Source of the DNA: Pseudomonas marginalis | GTDB lineage: Bacteria; Pseudomonadota; Gammaproteobacteria; Pseudomonadales; Pseudomonadaceae | DNA length: 64,000 nucleotides | Assembly: GCF_001645105.1 (NCBI RefSeq) | Contig: NZ_LKEG01000042.1 | Location: forward strand, 1 to 64,000 | Direction: 5' to 3' | Program-made: the position numbers and the translations under genes | The notes under the pieces: generated by a model | Database searches by the model: none | Told to the model about the DNA's origin: nothing | Seen by the model: the letters and a program-made list of their open reading frames with translations, nothing else | In this document: positions 63,040-64,000 of the stretch, piece after piece | Numbering within the stretch: the first letter of the stretch is position 1 | Layout: the number at the start of each line of letters is the position of its first letter

Positions 63040-64000
63040 TCAGATCACGATCCTCAGGCATTGCCCGGCGTGATACAGCGAGAATCCAGCTTCATATAGA
63101 CAGCTACGCAGGCCTACGCCGGCCAACGGTTGCATCGGCGCGAATGGAATCGGCAGAGCCTGGGGATTCTGGTGACACACATAGTCGGCAAACGCCTTGC
63201 CGACCACGCTGCCAGTGGTCACGCCGCGCCCGTTATAACCGGTGACCGCCAACAGTCCCGGAGCGGGTTCGAACAGGCGCATCAAGTGATCCGGGGTGAA
63301 GGCGATACAACCGGTCCAGGTGAACTCCCACTGCACCGATTTGAGGTACGGGAAGTAATGCCGCTGCACCCGATCAGCCCACGCCTTGAGGAACCAAGCG
63401 GGTTTCTGGTTGCCGTTGCCCAAACTGCCGAGCAACAAGCGGCCATCGGCATCGCGGCGGATGCTGCTCAAGACCTGGCGTGTGTCCCAAGAGCCTTGGC
63501 CGCCCGGGAGGATTTGCCTGGCGGCGTCGTCGGTCAGCGGGGCCGACGCGACCTGATAGTAATAGCCGGGGAAGAAATTACGCCGCAGCTCGGTCCATTC
63601 GCCTTCGGTGTAGGCGTTGGATGCAATCACCACCTGTGCAGCCTGCACTGAACCTTGCGCGGTTTGCACCGACCAGTGCGCACCCTGGCGCTCCAGTTGG
63701 GTGACGGGAGAATGGTCGAACAGCTGCCCGCCCAGATCGACTGCCGCGTTGGCCAAACCACTGGTGTAAGCCATCGGATTCAAGGTGCCGGCACGTCTAT
63801 CCAGCAAGGCGGCGGCGATTTTGCGCGTGCCCGTAGCGTCCTCGCAGGCCTGGCCGGTGAGTAATTCCACCGGTGCGCCACGACGCTTCCATTGTTGTTC
63901 ACGGCTGCGCAAATCTGCCTCGCCACGGGCGTTGTGCGCCATGTGCAAGGTGCCCTCGCGGCGCAATTGGCAATCAATGTTGTACTTGTCGATCAGGCTG
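63040..64000 (-). CDS. FAD-dependent oxidoreductase (DAO/PuuB-like), 5' end cut by window
   Basis: A partial gene; at least 320 residues are visible and the N-terminus, including the FAD-binding Rossmann motif, lies beyond position 64,000. The visible part has the D-amino acid oxidase fold sequence: 'LDRRAGTLNPMAYTSGLANA', 'QAAQVVIASNAYTEGEWTEL', 'FFPGYYYQVASAPLTDDAAR', and the C-terminal FAD motif 'GLLAVTGYNGRGVTTGSVVG' followed by KAFADY. This pattern resembles PuuB and related amine or amino acid oxidases; the substrate is unknown. It is on the same strand as braC, 374 bp upstream of it. Confidence 0.85.
   Translation of the reverse strand, partial: SLIDKYNIDCQLRREGTLHMAHNARGEADLRSREQQWKRRGAPVELLTGQACEDATGTRKIAAALLDRRAGTLNPMAYTSGLANAAVDLGGQLFDHSPVTQLERQGAHWSVQTAQGSVQAAQVVIASNAYTEGEWTELRRNFFPGYYYQVASAPLTDDAARQILPGGQGSWDTRQVLSSIRRDADGRLLLGSLGNGNQKPAWFLKAWADRVQRHYFPYLKSVQWEFTWTGCIAFTPDHLMRLFEPAPGLLAVTGYNGRGVTTGSVVGKAFADYVCHQNPQALPIPFAPMQPLAGVGLRSCLYEAGFSLYHAGQCLRIVI

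Overview
This window is a chromosomal segment of a Pseudomonas, most likely of the P. fluorescens group. The evidence is the GC-rich gene content, the aerobic cobalamin genes, the urease locus with an acetyltransferase between ureA and ureB, the DesT/UreE neighbourhood, and many Pseudomonas-type REP hairpins. It holds about 55 protein genes. I found no rRNA, tRNA, CRISPR array, prophage or insertion sequence.

Layout. 1-8.4 kb: marC, an unrecognised gene, then the aerobic B12 genes as two divergent operons (cobG-H-I-J leftwards, cobL-K rightwards) and a small DUF6124-like protein. 8.9-14 kb: a copper-handling cluster (two DUF2946 proteins, a PCu(A)C chaperone, an OprC-type TonB receptor, a PepSY membrane protein). 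14-19 kb: a TonB receptor plus FecCD-type ABC operon behind a Zur-like operator, probably zinc uptake. 19-23.6 kb: a 1,538-residue protein made of seven tandem repeats. 23.9-33.9 kb: urea transporter urtABCDE followed by ureD, ureA, two acetyltransferases, ureB and ureC. 34-39.2 kb: two coupled genes that together look like one DUF6543 / leucine-rich repeat / NEL ubiquitin-ligase effector. 39.2-49 kb: cbpA-like and Hsp70-like genes, an AI-2E family permease, psiF, an AraC regulator with an EamA exporter, a lipase, a bacterioferritin-like protein and an AsmA protein. 49.3-53.8 kb: a repeat-rich secreted protein, a DesT/FabR-like regulator, an NlpC/P60 hydrolase, then ureE-F-G and a HupE/UreJ permease. 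54-57 kb: an AGE-family sugar isomerase, a cation-efflux protein, a YdfG-like dehydrogenase, and a 740-bp gene-free region with DnaA boxes. 57.5-62.7 kb: a branched-chain amino acid transporter (livF-G-M-H, braC). The right edge cuts an FAD-dependent oxidoreductase.

Nitrogen logic. Sigma-54 type -24/-12 promoters lie upstream of urtA, ureE and braC. The first two have NtrC-like dyads about 80-110 bp further upstream. Urea uptake, urease maturation and amino acid uptake therefore look nitrogen-regulated. The two urease halves are about 17.5 kb apart, with unrelated genes between them.

The least explained content is the seven-repeat protein, the split DUF6543 + NEL pair inside the urease interval, the repetitive secreted protein at 49.4 kb, and the DnaA-box cluster at about 57 kb.
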